Counted from the first letter of the stretch, positions 9,185-18,011 are shown. The stretch: 64,000 bases of DNA from Chitinophaga fulva (GCF_012927205.1 NZ_JABBGC010000004.1:722485-786484); one strand, 5' to 3'. The notes: a model not told the origin generated them from the letters alone. Translations and numbers: made by a program.

Positions 9185-10411
9185 ATGATGAAAATACAAG
9201 GGTTGTTATGTGGGATGTTCATTCCCCTGTTATTCAACCATGCTGTACTGGCCGGAGAGCCGGACAAAGCAGCGCCTCCTCCCAGAAAAGCCAGGCTGCA
9301 ACTGGTAACCGATAAGTTCATTTCCCCGGTCAATATGGCGGTCCCTCACGATGGTACAGGCCGGTTATTTTTCTGCCAGAAAGAAGGGAAAGTATGGATT
9401 GTTGATAAAAAGGGCAGCCAGTTGCCACAACCTTTCCTGGATGTAAGTTCAGATATGGTAAAGGTAAATCCTGCCTATGATGAAAGAGGACTGCTGGGCA
9501 TGGCTTTCCATCCCGACTTCAAAAAGAACCGTAAATTTTATGTGTACTACAGCGCACCGGTGCCGAACCCGGTCAAACGGGTGCTGGACCATAAAAGCAG
9601 GCTGGTGGAGTTTACTGCCTCTGCCACCAATCCTGATGTGGCCGATCCGGCATCCAAAAGGGTGCTGATGGAGATCAACCAGCCGGAGTCTAACCATAAC
9701 GGTGGCCAGCTGGTGTTCGGTCGCGACGGATACCTGTACATTGGCCTCGGTGATGGCGGCGGCGGTGGCGACAAACACGGCACCATCGGCAATGCGCAGG
9801 ACCTGGGCACCGTGTTGGGAAAAATACTGCGTATAGACGTGAATGGTACACCGTATAAAGTGCCGGCAGACAATCCGTTTGTGAAAACAGCGGATGCAAA
9901 GCCGGAAATATGGGCCTATGGCTTGCGCAATCCATGGCGCTTTTCGTTTGACAAAGCTACCGGTAAGCTGTTTGCCGGCGATGTGGGACAAGCCAAATAC
10001 GAAGAAGTGGACATCATCACCAAAGGCGGTAACTACGGCTGGCGCATCATGGAGGGATATCATGATTTCAACGTTCCTGCCGATGCCGACCGCAACAAAC
10101 TGACGCCTCCCATACACGAGTATGACCACGATCTGGGCATCAGCATCACCGGTGGATATGTGTACAGAGGTAACGCCATTCCTTCCCTGAAAGGCCTTTA
10201 TATTTTCGGTGATTACAACGGGAAAGCCTTCGTGCTGGTGCCAAAGGGCAACAAATGGGAACGGGCAGATCTCGAACTGTCCAATCGCCCTGCTGATAAC
10301 CCCTTCATTCTCAGCTGGGGAGAAGATGAGCAGGGAGAAATTTATATGCTCACGAGCATGTCTACCAAAGACGGTTTTAAAGGCGCTGTTTATAAGCTGG
10401 TAAAAGATTGA
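9185..10411 (+). CDS. PQQ-dependent sugar dehydrogenase (soluble GDH-like)
   Basis: A 408-residue secreted beta-propeller protein of the glucose/sorbosone dehydrogenase family. A signal peptide spans about residues 1-22 (LLCGMFIPLLFNHAVLAGE). Family blocks include LLGMAFHPDFKKNRKFYVYY, NHNGGQLVFGRDGYLYIGLG followed by a Gly/Asp-rich run, WAYGLRNPWRFSFD, DVGQAKYEEVD and GNYGWRIMEG. Family members oxidise sugars in the periplasm using PQQ. No PQQ synthesis genes are visible here, so cofactor and substrate are inferred; many Bacteroidota homologues remain uncharacterised. The start ATG 9185 gives a clean signal peptide. It is divergent from the MFS gene, with about 105 bases between them. Confidence 0.88.
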   Translation: MMKIQGLLCGMFIPLLFNHAVLAGEPDKAAPPPRKARLQLVTDKFISPVNMAVPHDGTGRLFFCQKEGKVWIVDKKGSQLPQPFLDVSSDMVKVNPAYDERGLLGMAFHPDFKKNRKFYVYYSAPVPNPVKRVLDHKSRLVEFTASATNPDVADPASKRVLMEINQPESNHNGGQLVFGRDGYLYIGLGDGGGGGDKHGTIGNAQDLGTVLGKILRIDVNGTPYKVPADNPFVKTADAKPEIWAYGLRNPWRFSFDKATGKLFAGDVGQAKYEEVDIITKGGNYGWRIMEGYHDFNVPADADRNKLTPPIHEYDHDLGISITGGYVYRGNAIPSLKGLYIFGDYNGKAFVLVPKGNKWERADLELSNRPADNPFILSWGEDEQGEIYMLTSMSTKDGFKGAVYKLVKD

Positions 10412-10417
10412 TAAAAT

Positions 10418-10458
10418 GCAGTAAAGGCGCAGGGCTGACGGCTTTGCGCCTTATTGCT
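10418..10458 (+). terminator. Possible terminator after the sugar dehydrogenase gene
   Basis: An 8-bp perfect stem (AAGGCGCA 10424-10431 with TGCGCCTT 10445-10452) is extended imperfectly by GCAGT/ATTGC. There is no real T-run, so termination activity is uncertain. Confidence 0.4.
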
Positions 10459-10601
10459 GTTACTCTTCCTACTCTCTGTACTCACCTGTTTGGCAAGCCC
10501 CATTTCATGCCTCATCCGACCCTTCGCCCGTCTGCGCGACCGTTTGGCCCAATTTTTTGTTAAAAGGAAATAATTTCAAGTGGCAACGGACGATTTTATT
10601 T

Positions 10602-10609
10602 TATATTTG
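10602..10609 (+). promoter_or_regulatory. -7 box of the Prc-type protease gene
   Basis: TATATTTG matches TAnnTTTG exactly, 32 bases before the ATG at 10642. No clear TTG -33 element is seen upstream. Confidence 0.5.
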
Positions 10610-10641
10610 ATCAGACAACGTTTACGTTAATAGAGATACAT

Positions 10642-12765
10642 ATGAGACTGAAAGTGATTATCCCGGTCGTGCTCCTCAGCATATCTGCCGGTGTGTTGGC
10701 TTTTAACAAGCTGGGCCATGCAGACGACCCCCCTGGCCGCTACGAAGTCATCATGAACCTGGTAGGCCAGATGCTGAAGGAAGGGCACTACCAACCCAAG
10801 CCCATTGATGACGCCTTCTCCAGAGAAGTTTTTAATAAATATGTGCGTAGCCTGGACGTGGAAAAGAAGTTTTTCCTCAAATCTGACATTAACCGTCTGG
10901 AACCGCTGGCCACCCATATAGACGATGAACTGAAAGGCGCGCCGGTAGATTGTTTCCGCAATATCAACACCCTGATCAAACAAAGGGTGGCTGAAGCAGC
11001 GGTCATCTACCCCGAACTCCTCTCCAAACCGTTTGATTTCACTGTGGACGAGAAAGTGACCCTCGACCCGGAGAAGCTGGACTACCCGGCAGGTGAAAAC
11101 GCCCGGAAGGAAGCCTGGCGTAAAGTGCTGAAATACCGCACACTGGAAAAACTCACTGATCTCCAGGAGATGAGAGAGAAAGCAAAAGACGGCGACAGCG
11201 CTAAAACCAAAACCGACGCTCAGCTGGAAAGCGAAGCCCGCGTAAAGGTGAAACAGCTGTATGACCGCTACTTTGAGCGCCTGAAAAACAGACAAAACGA
11301 CAACGACCGTTTCAACTTATACGTTAACGCCATCACCACCACGATGGACCCGCACACTGACTACTTCCCACCCGATGAAAAACGTGCCTTCGAAGAACAG
11401 ATGGCCGGTAAATTCTTCGGCATCGGTGCCCAACTGAAGGAAGAAGGTGACCGTATTAAAGTGGTAAGCATCGTTACCGGAAGCCCCAGCTGGAAACAAG
11501 GTCAGCTGAAAGCTAACGACGTTATCCAGAAAGTGGCCCAGGGAAACACAGAACCAGTTGATATTACTGGTTACCCTGTAGAAGATGCCGTGAAACTGAT
11601 CCGTGGTAAAAAAGGCACACCGGTAAAACTGACCGTGAGAAGTGTGGATGGTACGACGAAAGACATTACCATCGTTCGCGATGAGATCGTGACAGAAGAA
11701 ACCTTTGCTAAATCCGCCATCATCAATGGCCAGCATAAAATAGGCTATATCTATCTGCCGGAATTCTATGCTGACTTCAACGATCGTAACGGCGCCCGCA
11801 GTGCGGAAGACGTGGCCAAAGAAGTAGCCAAACTGAAAGCGGAGAAAGTGGAAGGTATCATCCTCGACCTGCGCTTCAACGGTGGCGGCTCTCTCCAGGA
11901 CGTGGTACAGATGGCCGGCCTGTTTATTCCGGAAGGCCCTGTGGTACAGGTACGCTCCAGAGGCGGCGACGCGGTGGTGCTGCGCGATCGTGATAAAAAC
12001 GTTCAATACGACGGCCCGCTGGCCATTATGGTCAATGAATACAGCGCATCTGCTTCTGAGATCATGGCAGCAGCGATGCAGGATTATAAACGCGCAGTGA
12101 TCATCGGTAGTGGCCAGACCTTCGGTAAGGGTACGGTACAACGCCTGTTCAATCTCGACGATTTCTATCCGGTAAAAGATGGTGGCAGCCTCGGCGCCCT
12201 GAAACTTACCCAGCAGAAGTTCTACCGGGCCAACGGCGGTTCCACCCAGCTGAAAGGCGTAGCATCTGATGTAGTGCTGCCGGACCCATACTATGATGTG
12301 GCCGAACGCAAAGACAGCGATGCCCTCGTATGGGATGAAATTCCCCGCGCTTCCTTCACTCCCTGGATTAACCCGGTGCCTGCTGAAGCGCTGAAAAAGA
12401 ACAGCGAAAAAAGAATGGCTACCAGCCAGGCTTTCAAGCTGCTCACCGAAAACCTGAATGCCCTGAAGAAACTTGAAAAGCAGGAAACGTATTCTCTCAA
12501 CCTGCAAACTTTCAAGGCTGAACAGAAAACCAATACCGCTGCCCTGAAAAAATATGATGCAGTAAACGATAAAGTGAAAGAACTGAGTATCATTAACATC
12601 AAGTCAGATATGGAAAAACTCGGCAACGATTCCTCCAAGATCGCCCGTAACAAGGACTGGATCAAGGTAAGAACGAAAGACATCTATCTTGATGAAGCCG
12701 TGAATGTGATGAACGATCTGATTGCCATGTCACTGCCGAAGATGGAACGGAAACCTAACCGATAA
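10642..12765 (+). CDS. prc: Carboxy-terminal processing protease (Prc/Tsp type, S41)
   Basis: A 707-residue periplasmic protease of the tail-specific (Tsp/Prc) type. A signal peptide or anchor covers about residues 1-21. Next is an N-terminal helical domain (to about 230), a PDZ domain (about 250-340, FGIGAQLKEEGDRIKVVSIV), and the S41 catalytic domain. By motif, the catalytic Ser is Ser470 in EYSASASEIMAAAMQDY and the general base is Lys496 in GQTFGKGTVQ; Asp481 is also conserved. A C-terminal DUF3340-like helical region follows (LKKNSEKRMATSQAFKLL and beyond). Family members trim or degrade envelope proteins by their C-termini. It converges with a second S41 protease, with a nested inverted repeat between them. 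Confidence 0.93.
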   Translation: MRLKVIIPVVLLSISAGVLAFNKLGHADDPPGRYEVIMNLVGQMLKEGHYQPKPIDDAFSREVFNKYVRSLDVEKKFFLKSDINRLEPLATHIDDELKGAPVDCFRNINTLIKQRVAEAAVIYPELLSKPFDFTVDEKVTLDPEKLDYPAGENARKEAWRKVLKYRTLEKLTDLQEMREKAKDGDSAKTKTDAQLESEARVKVKQLYDRYFERLKNRQNDNDRFNLYVNAITTTMDPHTDYFPPDEKRAFEEQMAGKFFGIGAQLKEEGDRIKVVSIVTGSPSWKQGQLKANDVIQKVAQGNTEPVDITGYPVEDAVKLIRGKKGTPVKLTVRSVDGTTKDITIVRDEIVTEETFAKSAIINGQHKIGYIYLPEFYADFNDRNGARSAEDVAKEVAKLKAEKVEGIILDLRFNGGGSLQDVVQMAGLFIPEGPVVQVRSRGGDAVVLRDRDKNVQYDGPLAIMVNEYSASASEIMAAAMQDYKRAVIIGSGQTFGKGTVQRLFNLDDFYPVKDGGSLGALKLTQQKFYRANGGSTQLKGVASDVVLPDPYYDVAERKDSDALVWDEIPRASFTPWINPVPAEALKKNSEKRMATSQAFKLLTENLNALKKLEKQETYSLNLQTFKAEQKTNTAALKKYDAVNDKVKELSIINIKSDMEKLGNDSSKIARNKDWIKVRTKDIYLDEAVNVMNDLIAMSLPKMERKPNR

Positions 12766-12778
12766 CTGTGATGGTCAT

Positions 12779-13009
12779 GATTATTGCTGATTCGCCTGAT
12801 TGAGCGGAGATTGTTGATCAACAGTAATACAATAGCAATATAATAAAAAGCACATCGCCCATTGATACGATATCAATGGGCGATGTGCTTTTTATTATTA
12901 CTTCTTTATTTTATTATCAGGTTCTATTCTCTGATCTTTATTCTCTGGTTTTATTCCCGCTCTGCTCTCTGTATCAATCTCCGCTCAATCAGGCGAATCA
13001 GCAATAATC
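12779..13009. repeat. 35-bp perfect inverted repeat flanking a terminator
   Basis: The arms at 12779-12813 and 12975-13009 are exact reverse complements over 35 bases (left arm begins GATTATTGCTGATTCGCCTG). They enclose a 27-bp terminator hairpin at their centre. The right arm ends eight bases before the stop codon of the minus-strand S41 protease and belongs to a degenerate repeat with a second copy at 42083-42115. Confidence 0.9.
12841..12897. terminator. Strong bidirectional terminator between the two S41 protease genes
   Basis: A perfect 27-bp stem (12841-12867 with 12871-12897) around a three-base loop CGA, containing the core AAAAAGCACATCGCCC and its complement GGGCGATGTGCTTTTT. A T-run follows the GC core on both strands, suiting two convergent genes. 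The stem is far longer than a typical intrinsic terminator. Confidence 0.92.
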
Positions 13010-13020
13010 CTGTCTATCAG
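12988..13020 (+). repeat. Degenerate intergenic repeat, copy A
   Basis: A 33-base segment beginning ATCAGGCGAATCAG and ending TCCTGTCTATCAG. It matches copy B at 42083-42115 at 26 of 33 positions by hand alignment. Its last four bases overlap the stop codon of the 13017-14618 gene. Confidence 0.55.
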
Positions 13021-14618
13021 CGGTCGCGGTTCAGTTCTTCCAGCGCTTTCTTCATTACCGGGTCAGTAGCATTGATTGTTTCATAGAACCCTTCTGTGCG
13101 GTACAACTGGCGGGCCAGCATGGCTTTGAGACGGGTTTTGATCTCGAGGTCGTCATGGCTGCTGAGGTGTTGCAGACCGGGCACGCTGTCTTTCTGTGCA
13201 TAGGCCTTAAACTCTTCAAACAGGGCCGGGCTGGTCTGGAAGTTTTTGGTGAAGTCTTCTGCGTCCTTATAACGTTTGAAGGCCTCCTTGTTGCTGGTGT
13301 AATACTGATAAGCGAAATTGCTCAGTGTGTTACGTGTATAGATGGCCGTTAGTGACGGAGAGAAGCGGGAGGTATCAAACGGTACGAAAATATCAGGAGT
13401 GATACCGCCACCGCCATATACGCGGCGTCCGGAGGCTGTTTTGTAAGGAACGGTGTCAGTGATTTTGATACTGTCTTTGTTCACCAGTTCACCGTGGTGG
13501 AAACGTTCGAGGATATCTTCATCATAAGAGGTGCCGTCGCCGTAAGGCTTTTGGATGCTTCTGCCGGAAGGGATATAGTACCGGGCAACGGTGAGACGGA
13601 GTGCGCCGCCGTTGTCGAGATCATATTGTTCCTGTACCAGGCCTTTACCGAAAGTGCGGCGGCCGATGACAGCGCCACGGTCCCAGTCCTGTATAGCACC
13701 GGCGAGTATTTCACTGGCGGAAGCAGAGCCTTCGTCGGTGAGGATGGCCAGTGCGCCATGTTCAAACATGCCCGGGCGTTTAGTCTTATAATCGGTGCGT
13801 GGGTAGTCCTTACCTTTTGTATATACAATCAGTTTATTATCGTCCAGCAGTTCATCTGCAATGCGGACAGCGGCGTCCATGAATCCGCCCGGGTTCTGGC
13901 GTACGTCGATGATCAGTTTTACCATGCCCTGTTTTTCCAGCTTACGCATCGCTTTCATGAACTCATCGAAGGTAGTGGCGGAGAACTTGTTGATCTTGAT
14001 GTAACCAATACCGGGAGCGGCCATATAGCTGGCATCCAGGCTGTAGATGGGAATGATACCTCTTTTAATAGGTACCTGTATTTTTTTCTGCTGGCGCAAC
14101 AGGACCGTGTTGACAAGGGATCCTGCAGGGCCGCGCAGCAGTCTGCGGATTTTATCCGGGGTGATGCCATTGCCGGCTACGAGGCTGTCGTTGACTTTAA
14201 GGATCTTGTCGCCTGTTTGTACACCGGCCGCTTCTGAAGGGCCGCCACTCAGCACAGATATCACATTAACGGTATCGGCCGTGATGTTGAATTCCACGCC
14301 GATGCCCTGAAAGTTGCCTTCCAGGTCTTCATTTACAGCTTGTAACTGGGAAGGGGGAATATAGATAGAGTGAGGGTCGAGATGGCTCAGCAGGCCATCG
14401 ATAGCCTCCTGTTGTACTTTATCGGCATCCAGTGTATCTACGTATTTTGTTTTGATGAGGTCCATCACTTCCTGTAATGGTCCCTTGGTGGGCTTGGTGA
14501 AGAAGACGGTCGTACCGCCGGTGTTGGACCCGGGCATTTTATGACCGAGGAACATCCCGATGGCCAGTACTACCGCAAAGAGAAGAGGTAAAAAAACATT
14601 CAGCTTCCTGTTTGACAT
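13017..14618 (-). CDS. S41 family C-terminal processing peptidase (CtpA type)
   Basis: A 533-residue envelope protease with an N-terminal membrane anchor or signal (residues 7-25, NVFLPLLFAVVLAIGMFLG). A PDZ domain spans about 95-180 (FQGIGVEFNITADTVNVI) and the S41 domain about 195-380. The catalytic dyad is Ser300 in EGSASASEILAGAIQDWDR and Lys325 in RRTFGKGLVQ; the 25-residue spacing equals that of E. coli Prc. A C-terminal helical extension of about 130 residues follows. It is shorter than the convergent Prc-type enzyme and lacks its long N-terminal domain, so the two are distinct S41 subfamilies, not a recent duplication. Confidence 0.92.
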   Translation of the reverse strand: MSNRKLNVFLPLLFAVVLAIGMFLGHKMPGSNTGGTTVFFTKPTKGPLQEVMDLIKTKYVDTLDADKVQQEAIDGLLSHLDPHSIYIPPSQLQAVNEDLEGNFQGIGVEFNITADTVNVISVLSGGPSEAAGVQTGDKILKVNDSLVAGNGITPDKIRRLLRGPAGSLVNTVLLRQQKKIQVPIKRGIIPIYSLDASYMAAPGIGYIKINKFSATTFDEFMKAMRKLEKQGMVKLIIDVRQNPGGFMDAAVRIADELLDDNKLIVYTKGKDYPRTDYKTKRPGMFEHGALAILTDEGSASASEILAGAIQDWDRGAVIGRRTFGKGLVQEQYDLDNGGALRLTVARYYIPSGRSIQKPYGDGTSYDEDILERFHHGELVNKDSIKITDTVPYKTASGRRVYGGGGITPDIFVPFDTSRFSPSLTAIYTRNTLSNFAYQYYTSNKEAFKRYKDAEDFTKNFQTSPALFEEFKAYAQKDSVPGLQHLSSHDDLEIKTRLKAMLARQLYRTEGFYETINATDPVMKKALEELNRDR

Positions 14619-14826
14619 AATTTGATTATTATCCCGCTAATTTATGACCAATCTAACCATGTAATATAAGCCGCAGGCGGAAGGAAATCTGCTGCGCGCA
14701 TGCATCATCATAGCTTAAACTCGGGGGTGGCATTTGTTTTTATGAAACCCTTTTGTTTAAATTGTGACAAAAATAGCATAAATCAGGAGCAAACGCTTAC
14801 GATTCTTTAATTTCATAAATTACAGG

Positions 14827-15675
14827 ATGGCTGCAAGAACAAAGCTGATCGCTGACAGCGGATCTACAAAAACGGAATGGGCCTTGTTGGGAGACCACGA
14901 GCCGGGGATTTATAACACCCAGGGTGTGAGCCCTTATTTTCAGACAGCAGAACAGATCCGGCAGATCATGGAGGTGGAGCTTATCCCCCAGATGCCAGCC
15001 GGTACGGTGATTGACGAGGTATATTTTTATGGTACCGGTCTTGCCCAACAAAAAAATACCCAGCTGGTGACAGCATGCCTGAAGGATGTATGGCCTTCAG
15101 CCGCTATAGATGTCAACCATGACCTGATGGGAGCTGCCCGTGCGTTGTGCGGCCGTACGCCTGGTATCGCCAGCATCCTTGGCACCGGCTCCAATTCCTG
15201 TTTTTTTGACGGAACAACCATCGTGAAAAACAATCCGGGCCTGGGTTACATCCTGGGTGACGAAGGCAGCGGCGCCTATCTCGGCAGAAAAGTATTGCAA
15301 TACTATCTGTACAATACCTTTGATGAAGAGCTGATGGCCCGTTTTGACCAGAAATATCAAACCAATAAAGACGAAATCCTCGAAAACGTATACCGTAAGC
15401 CACTGGCCAATCGTTATCTGTCAACGTATTCCACGTTCCTGTCCGAAAACAGAGGCCACTTCCTGATTGAAAATATCCTCGAAGACGGCCTGAATGACTT
15501 TTTCTTCAACCATCTGTATAAGTACCGGGAGAGCTGGACCACCTCCCTGCACTTCACCGGCGGCATCGCCTGGCACTTCCGGGATATCCTGAAAGAACTG
15601 TGTGAACTGTATGAACTGCCGCTCGGCAAAATCCTGCGCACTCCCATGGAAGGGCTCATTGAATATCATCGTTAA
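14827..15675 (+). CDS. N-acetylhexosamine kinase, BadF/BadG family (possible MurK)
   Basis: A 282-residue ASKHA-fold kinase. The phosphate-1 motif is LIADSGSTKTEWALLG near residue 6, and the second phosphate motif is GIASILGTGSNSCFF with LGYILGDEGSGAYLGR (about 115-155). Family members phosphorylate N-acetylglucosamine or N-acetylmuramic acid. The next gene, 22 bases downstream, is murQ, whose substrate is MurNAc-6-phosphate. Context therefore suggests it feeds MurQ (MurK-like), but residues alone do not separate GlcNAc from MurNAc kinases. No transporter or amidase is adjacent. The start ATG 14827 gives the expected short N-terminus before the glycine motif. Confidence 0.85.
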   Translation: MAARTKLIADSGSTKTEWALLGDHEPGIYNTQGVSPYFQTAEQIRQIMEVELIPQMPAGTVIDEVYFYGTGLAQQKNTQLVTACLKDVWPSAAIDVNHDLMGAARALCGRTPGIASILGTGSNSCFFDGTTIVKNNPGLGYILGDEGSGAYLGRKVLQYYLYNTFDEELMARFDQKYQTNKDEILENVYRKPLANRYLSTYSTFLSENRGHFLIENILEDGLNDFFFNHLYKYRESWTTSLHFTGGIAWHFRDILKELCELYELPLGKILRTPMEGLIEYHR

Positions 15676-15697
15676 TCAATTCTACAACAGATCATAT

Positions 15698-16516
15698 ATG
15701 GCATTTGTAAAAGTAACTGAACAGACTTCAAATTATCGTCACCTCGAAAAGATGAGCCTGACGGAATTATTGACCAACATCAATAACGAAGACCGGTCAG
15801 TTCCCGTGGCCGTGGAAAAATCTATTCCACAGATTGAAAAGCTCGTGGCAGCTATAGCAGACAAGATGCTGGCAGGAGGACGTTTGTTTTATATCGGCGC
15901 CGGTACCAGCGGCCGCCTGGGTATTGTGGATGCTTCTGAATGCCCGCCTACATTTGGTGTGCCGCAAGGACTGGTAATAGGCCTGATTGCCGGTGGCGAT
16001 GCTGCCATCCGCAAAGCTGTGGAGTTTGCAGAAGATGACCGTGAACAAGGCTGGAAAGATCTGCAGGAATTTAATATCACCGATAAAGATGTGGTAGTAG
16101 GCATCGCTGCCAGTGGTACTACGCCCTATGTGATCGGTGCGCTCGATAAATGCCGCAGCAACGGTATCATTACCGGCAGCATCAGCTGTAACCCCGATTC
16201 ACCTGTATCTGCCGCCGCCGATTTCCCGGTGGAAGTAGTGGTAGGACCGGAATTCGTGACCGGCAGCACCCGCATGAAAAGCGGTACCGCACAGAAACTG
16301 GTGCTGAATATGATCTCTACTGCCGTGATGATCCAGCTGGGCAGGGTAGAAGATAACAAAATGGTAAACATGCAGCTGAGCAACGAAAAATTAGTGGACA
16401 GAGGCGTGAAAATGCTGATGGAGAAGCTGTCTATCACAGATTATGAACAGGCGCAACAACTGTTGCTGAAGGCTGGCAGTGTGAAAAAAGCCATGGACGA
16501 TTTTGCCAAAGCCTGA
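15698..16516 (+). CDS. murQ: N-acetylmuramic acid 6-phosphate etherase
   Basis: A 272-residue SIS-domain enzyme that removes the lactyl ether from MurNAc-6-phosphate to give GlcNAc-6-phosphate in cell-wall recycling. Signature stretches are ADKMLAGGRLFYIGAGTSGR, LGIVDASECPPTFGVP (containing the conserved catalytic Glu) and PEFVTGSTRMKSGTAQKLVL. It is somewhat shorter than E. coli MurQ at the C-terminus, which is common in Bacteroidota. The ATG at 15698 is preferred over upstream in-frame ATGs, which overlap the kinase gene and lack family similarity. It is probably co-transcribed with the kinase (22-base gap) and perhaps with the unknown gene that follows. Confidence 0.95.
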   Translation: MAFVKVTEQTSNYRHLEKMSLTELLTNINNEDRSVPVAVEKSIPQIEKLVAAIADKMLAGGRLFYIGAGTSGRLGIVDASECPPTFGVPQGLVIGLIAGGDAAIRKAVEFAEDDREQGWKDLQEFNITDKDVVVGIAASGTTPYVIGALDKCRSNGIITGSISCNPDSPVSAAADFPVEVVVGPEFVTGSTRMKSGTAQKLVLNMISTAVMIQLGRVEDNKMVNMQLSNEKLVDRGVKMLMEKLSITDYEQAQQLLLKAGSVKKAMDDFAKA

Positions 16517-16548
16517 TTTATTTTGACATTTGTAGCCGGAGACTACGC

Positions 16549-17112
16549 ATGCATACTATCGAACCATATTATAACTGGAGGCACCTGTACGCCGCTGAAG
16601 AAGACGAACTATCGCCCTTCTATGGAAGGGAATACAGTGAATTTGAATTCTCGAATACGGTCTACAATTACTATGTTCACCCGCAGTGGGACGACTTTGG
16701 GTCCCGTAACCTGTACCTGAAAATCCTCTTCGCTGACTATCAGTACAACTTCGCCATTATCGAACTGCTGGGAGAATGGAACGATGCGATTGATAATGAT
16801 ATCATGACCCTCAAACGCGAAATCATCGATGTCCTCATTGCGGAAGGGATCTGCAAATTTATCCTCATCGCTGAAAATGTCATGAATTTCCACTCTTCCG
16901 ATGACTGCTATTACGAAGAATGGTGGGATGATATCAAAGATGAAGGCGGATGGATCGTTGCACTGAATATGCCTGAACAAACCAGGCAGGAGTTTGAAAA
17001 AGCCCGCCTGCACCATTATATCCACCTGCTGGATGATGAAAAATGGCGAACATATCAACCACTGCATTTGTATAATATGATAGACAACATCATGCTAAAA
17101 CGATTGGAATAA
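16549..17112 (+). CDS. Conserved-looking hypothetical protein, acidic and aromatic
   Basis: A 187-residue soluble protein I do not recognise. It has no signal peptide or membrane segment. The composition is striking: very rich in Tyr, Trp, Asp and Glu, for example HTIEPYYNWRHLYAAEEDE at the start and DDCYYEEWWDDIKDEGGW near residue 125. The middle (about 55-115) alternates strands and helices (LYLKILFADYQYNFAIIELL, then IAEGICKFILIAENVMNFHS), suggesting a compact alpha/beta fold. It begins 32 bases after murQ and may share its transcript, while sdhC has its own promoter further on. Codon use looks like its neighbours, so a real, native gene is likely. Confidence 0.75.
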   Translation: MHTIEPYYNWRHLYAAEEDELSPFYGREYSEFEFSNTVYNYYVHPQWDDFGSRNLYLKILFADYQYNFAIIELLGEWNDAIDNDIMTLKREIIDVLIAEGICKFILIAENVMNFHSSDDCYYEEWWDDIKDEGGWIVALNMPEQTRQEFEKARLHHYIHLLDDEKWRTYQPLHLYNMIDNIMLKRLE

Positions 17113-17226
17113 TTTATATTATATTTTCAGTACAAAATGAAAGATAATATGCATAAAATGATTGATTTTCAGTTATATTATGTATTTGTTATTACGATCA
17201 TGCATGTGAAAACCTGATAAATATCA

Positions 17227-17257
17227 TTTGGTTTTTGTTTTTCCTGCGCTAAATTTG
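17227..17257 (+). promoter_or_regulatory. sdhCAB promoter (-33/-7)
   Basis: TTTG at 17227-17230 and TAAATTTG at 17250-17257 with a 19-base spacer fit the Bacteroidota consensus. The leader to the sdhC ATG at 17306 is about 42 bases. Confidence 0.65.
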
Positions 17258-17305
17258 CCCGACATTTCAATCAACTTTAATACAAGGAAGCTTAGAATTT
17301 TACTT

Positions 17306-17992
17306 ATGAAGTGGTCACAGTTTTTTAATACATCTATCGGTAAGAAGTTATTGGTAGGTGCTACCGGCTTGTTTCTTTGCAGTTTTGTTATTGTGCATCT
17401 GGCAGGTAACTTCCAGCTGCTGTACAACGACGAAGGCAAGGCATTTAACGCGTATGCCCAGTTCATGGGACATAACAGCCTGATTCAGTTCATCGCCTGG
17501 GGCCTGAAAGTGGTGATCATCCTCCACGCTCTGATCGCGCTGAAGCTCACATTTTCCAACAGGGCTGCCCGTCCGGTGAAATACGCTATCAATCCGGGCA
17601 ATCAGACATCTTCCTGGTTCAGCCGCCAGATGGCGATCATGGGAAGCATCCTCCTTATTTTTATTGTGATTCACCTGGCTAACTTCTGGGGCAAATTCCA
17701 CTACGCTGAAATGCCTACCCGCACTTATCCTGGCATCGAAGAACCACTGAAAGATCTCTATGCGCTGAGCTATGAAACTTTCCAGAACGTGTGGCTGGTA
17801 ATCCTCTATGTGATTGGCATGATTGGCCTCTCTTTCCACCTGATCCATGGTTTTAAGAGCGCCTTCCAGACCTTCGGCCTGAATCACAAAAAGTACAACG
17901 GTTTGATCAACTTCGTAGGCGTATGGATCTTCGGTATCCTGATTCCTATTGGCTTTGCCCTGATCCCGATTGTTATCTATTTAAAAAAATAA
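17306..17992 (+). CDS. sdhC: Succinate dehydrogenase cytochrome b subunit
   Basis: A 228-residue membrane anchor of the single-polypeptide, di-heme cytochrome b558 type found in Bacteroidota and in Bacillus-like enzymes. About five helices are visible, with candidate heme-ligand histidines in FVIVHLAGNFQLL, VVIILHALIALKL, LIFIVIHLANFWGKFHY and IGLSFHLIHGFKSAFQTFGL. The ATG at 17306 gives the conserved MKWSQFFNTSIGKKLLVGATG start. An in-frame start at 17228 lies upstream of the -7 box and is rejected. sdhA and sdhB follow in the order C-A-B with 19- and 63-base gaps, forming one operon. Confidence 0.95.
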   Translation: MKWSQFFNTSIGKKLLVGATGLFLCSFVIVHLAGNFQLLYNDEGKAFNAYAQFMGHNSLIQFIAWGLKVVIILHALIALKLTFSNRAARPVKYAINPGNQTSSWFSRQMAIMGSILLIFIVIHLANFWGKFHYAEMPTRTYPGIEEPLKDLYALSYETFQNVWLVILYVIGMIGLSFHLIHGFKSAFQTFGLNHKKYNGLINFVGVWIFGILIPIGFALIPIVIYLKK

Positions 17993-18011
17993 TTCTGTAA
18001 AGTAAGGATAT

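Noticed and set aside
10642-14618. Recent duplication of S41 proteases
   Set aside because: The two proteins share only the catalytic core; domain layouts and lengths differ.
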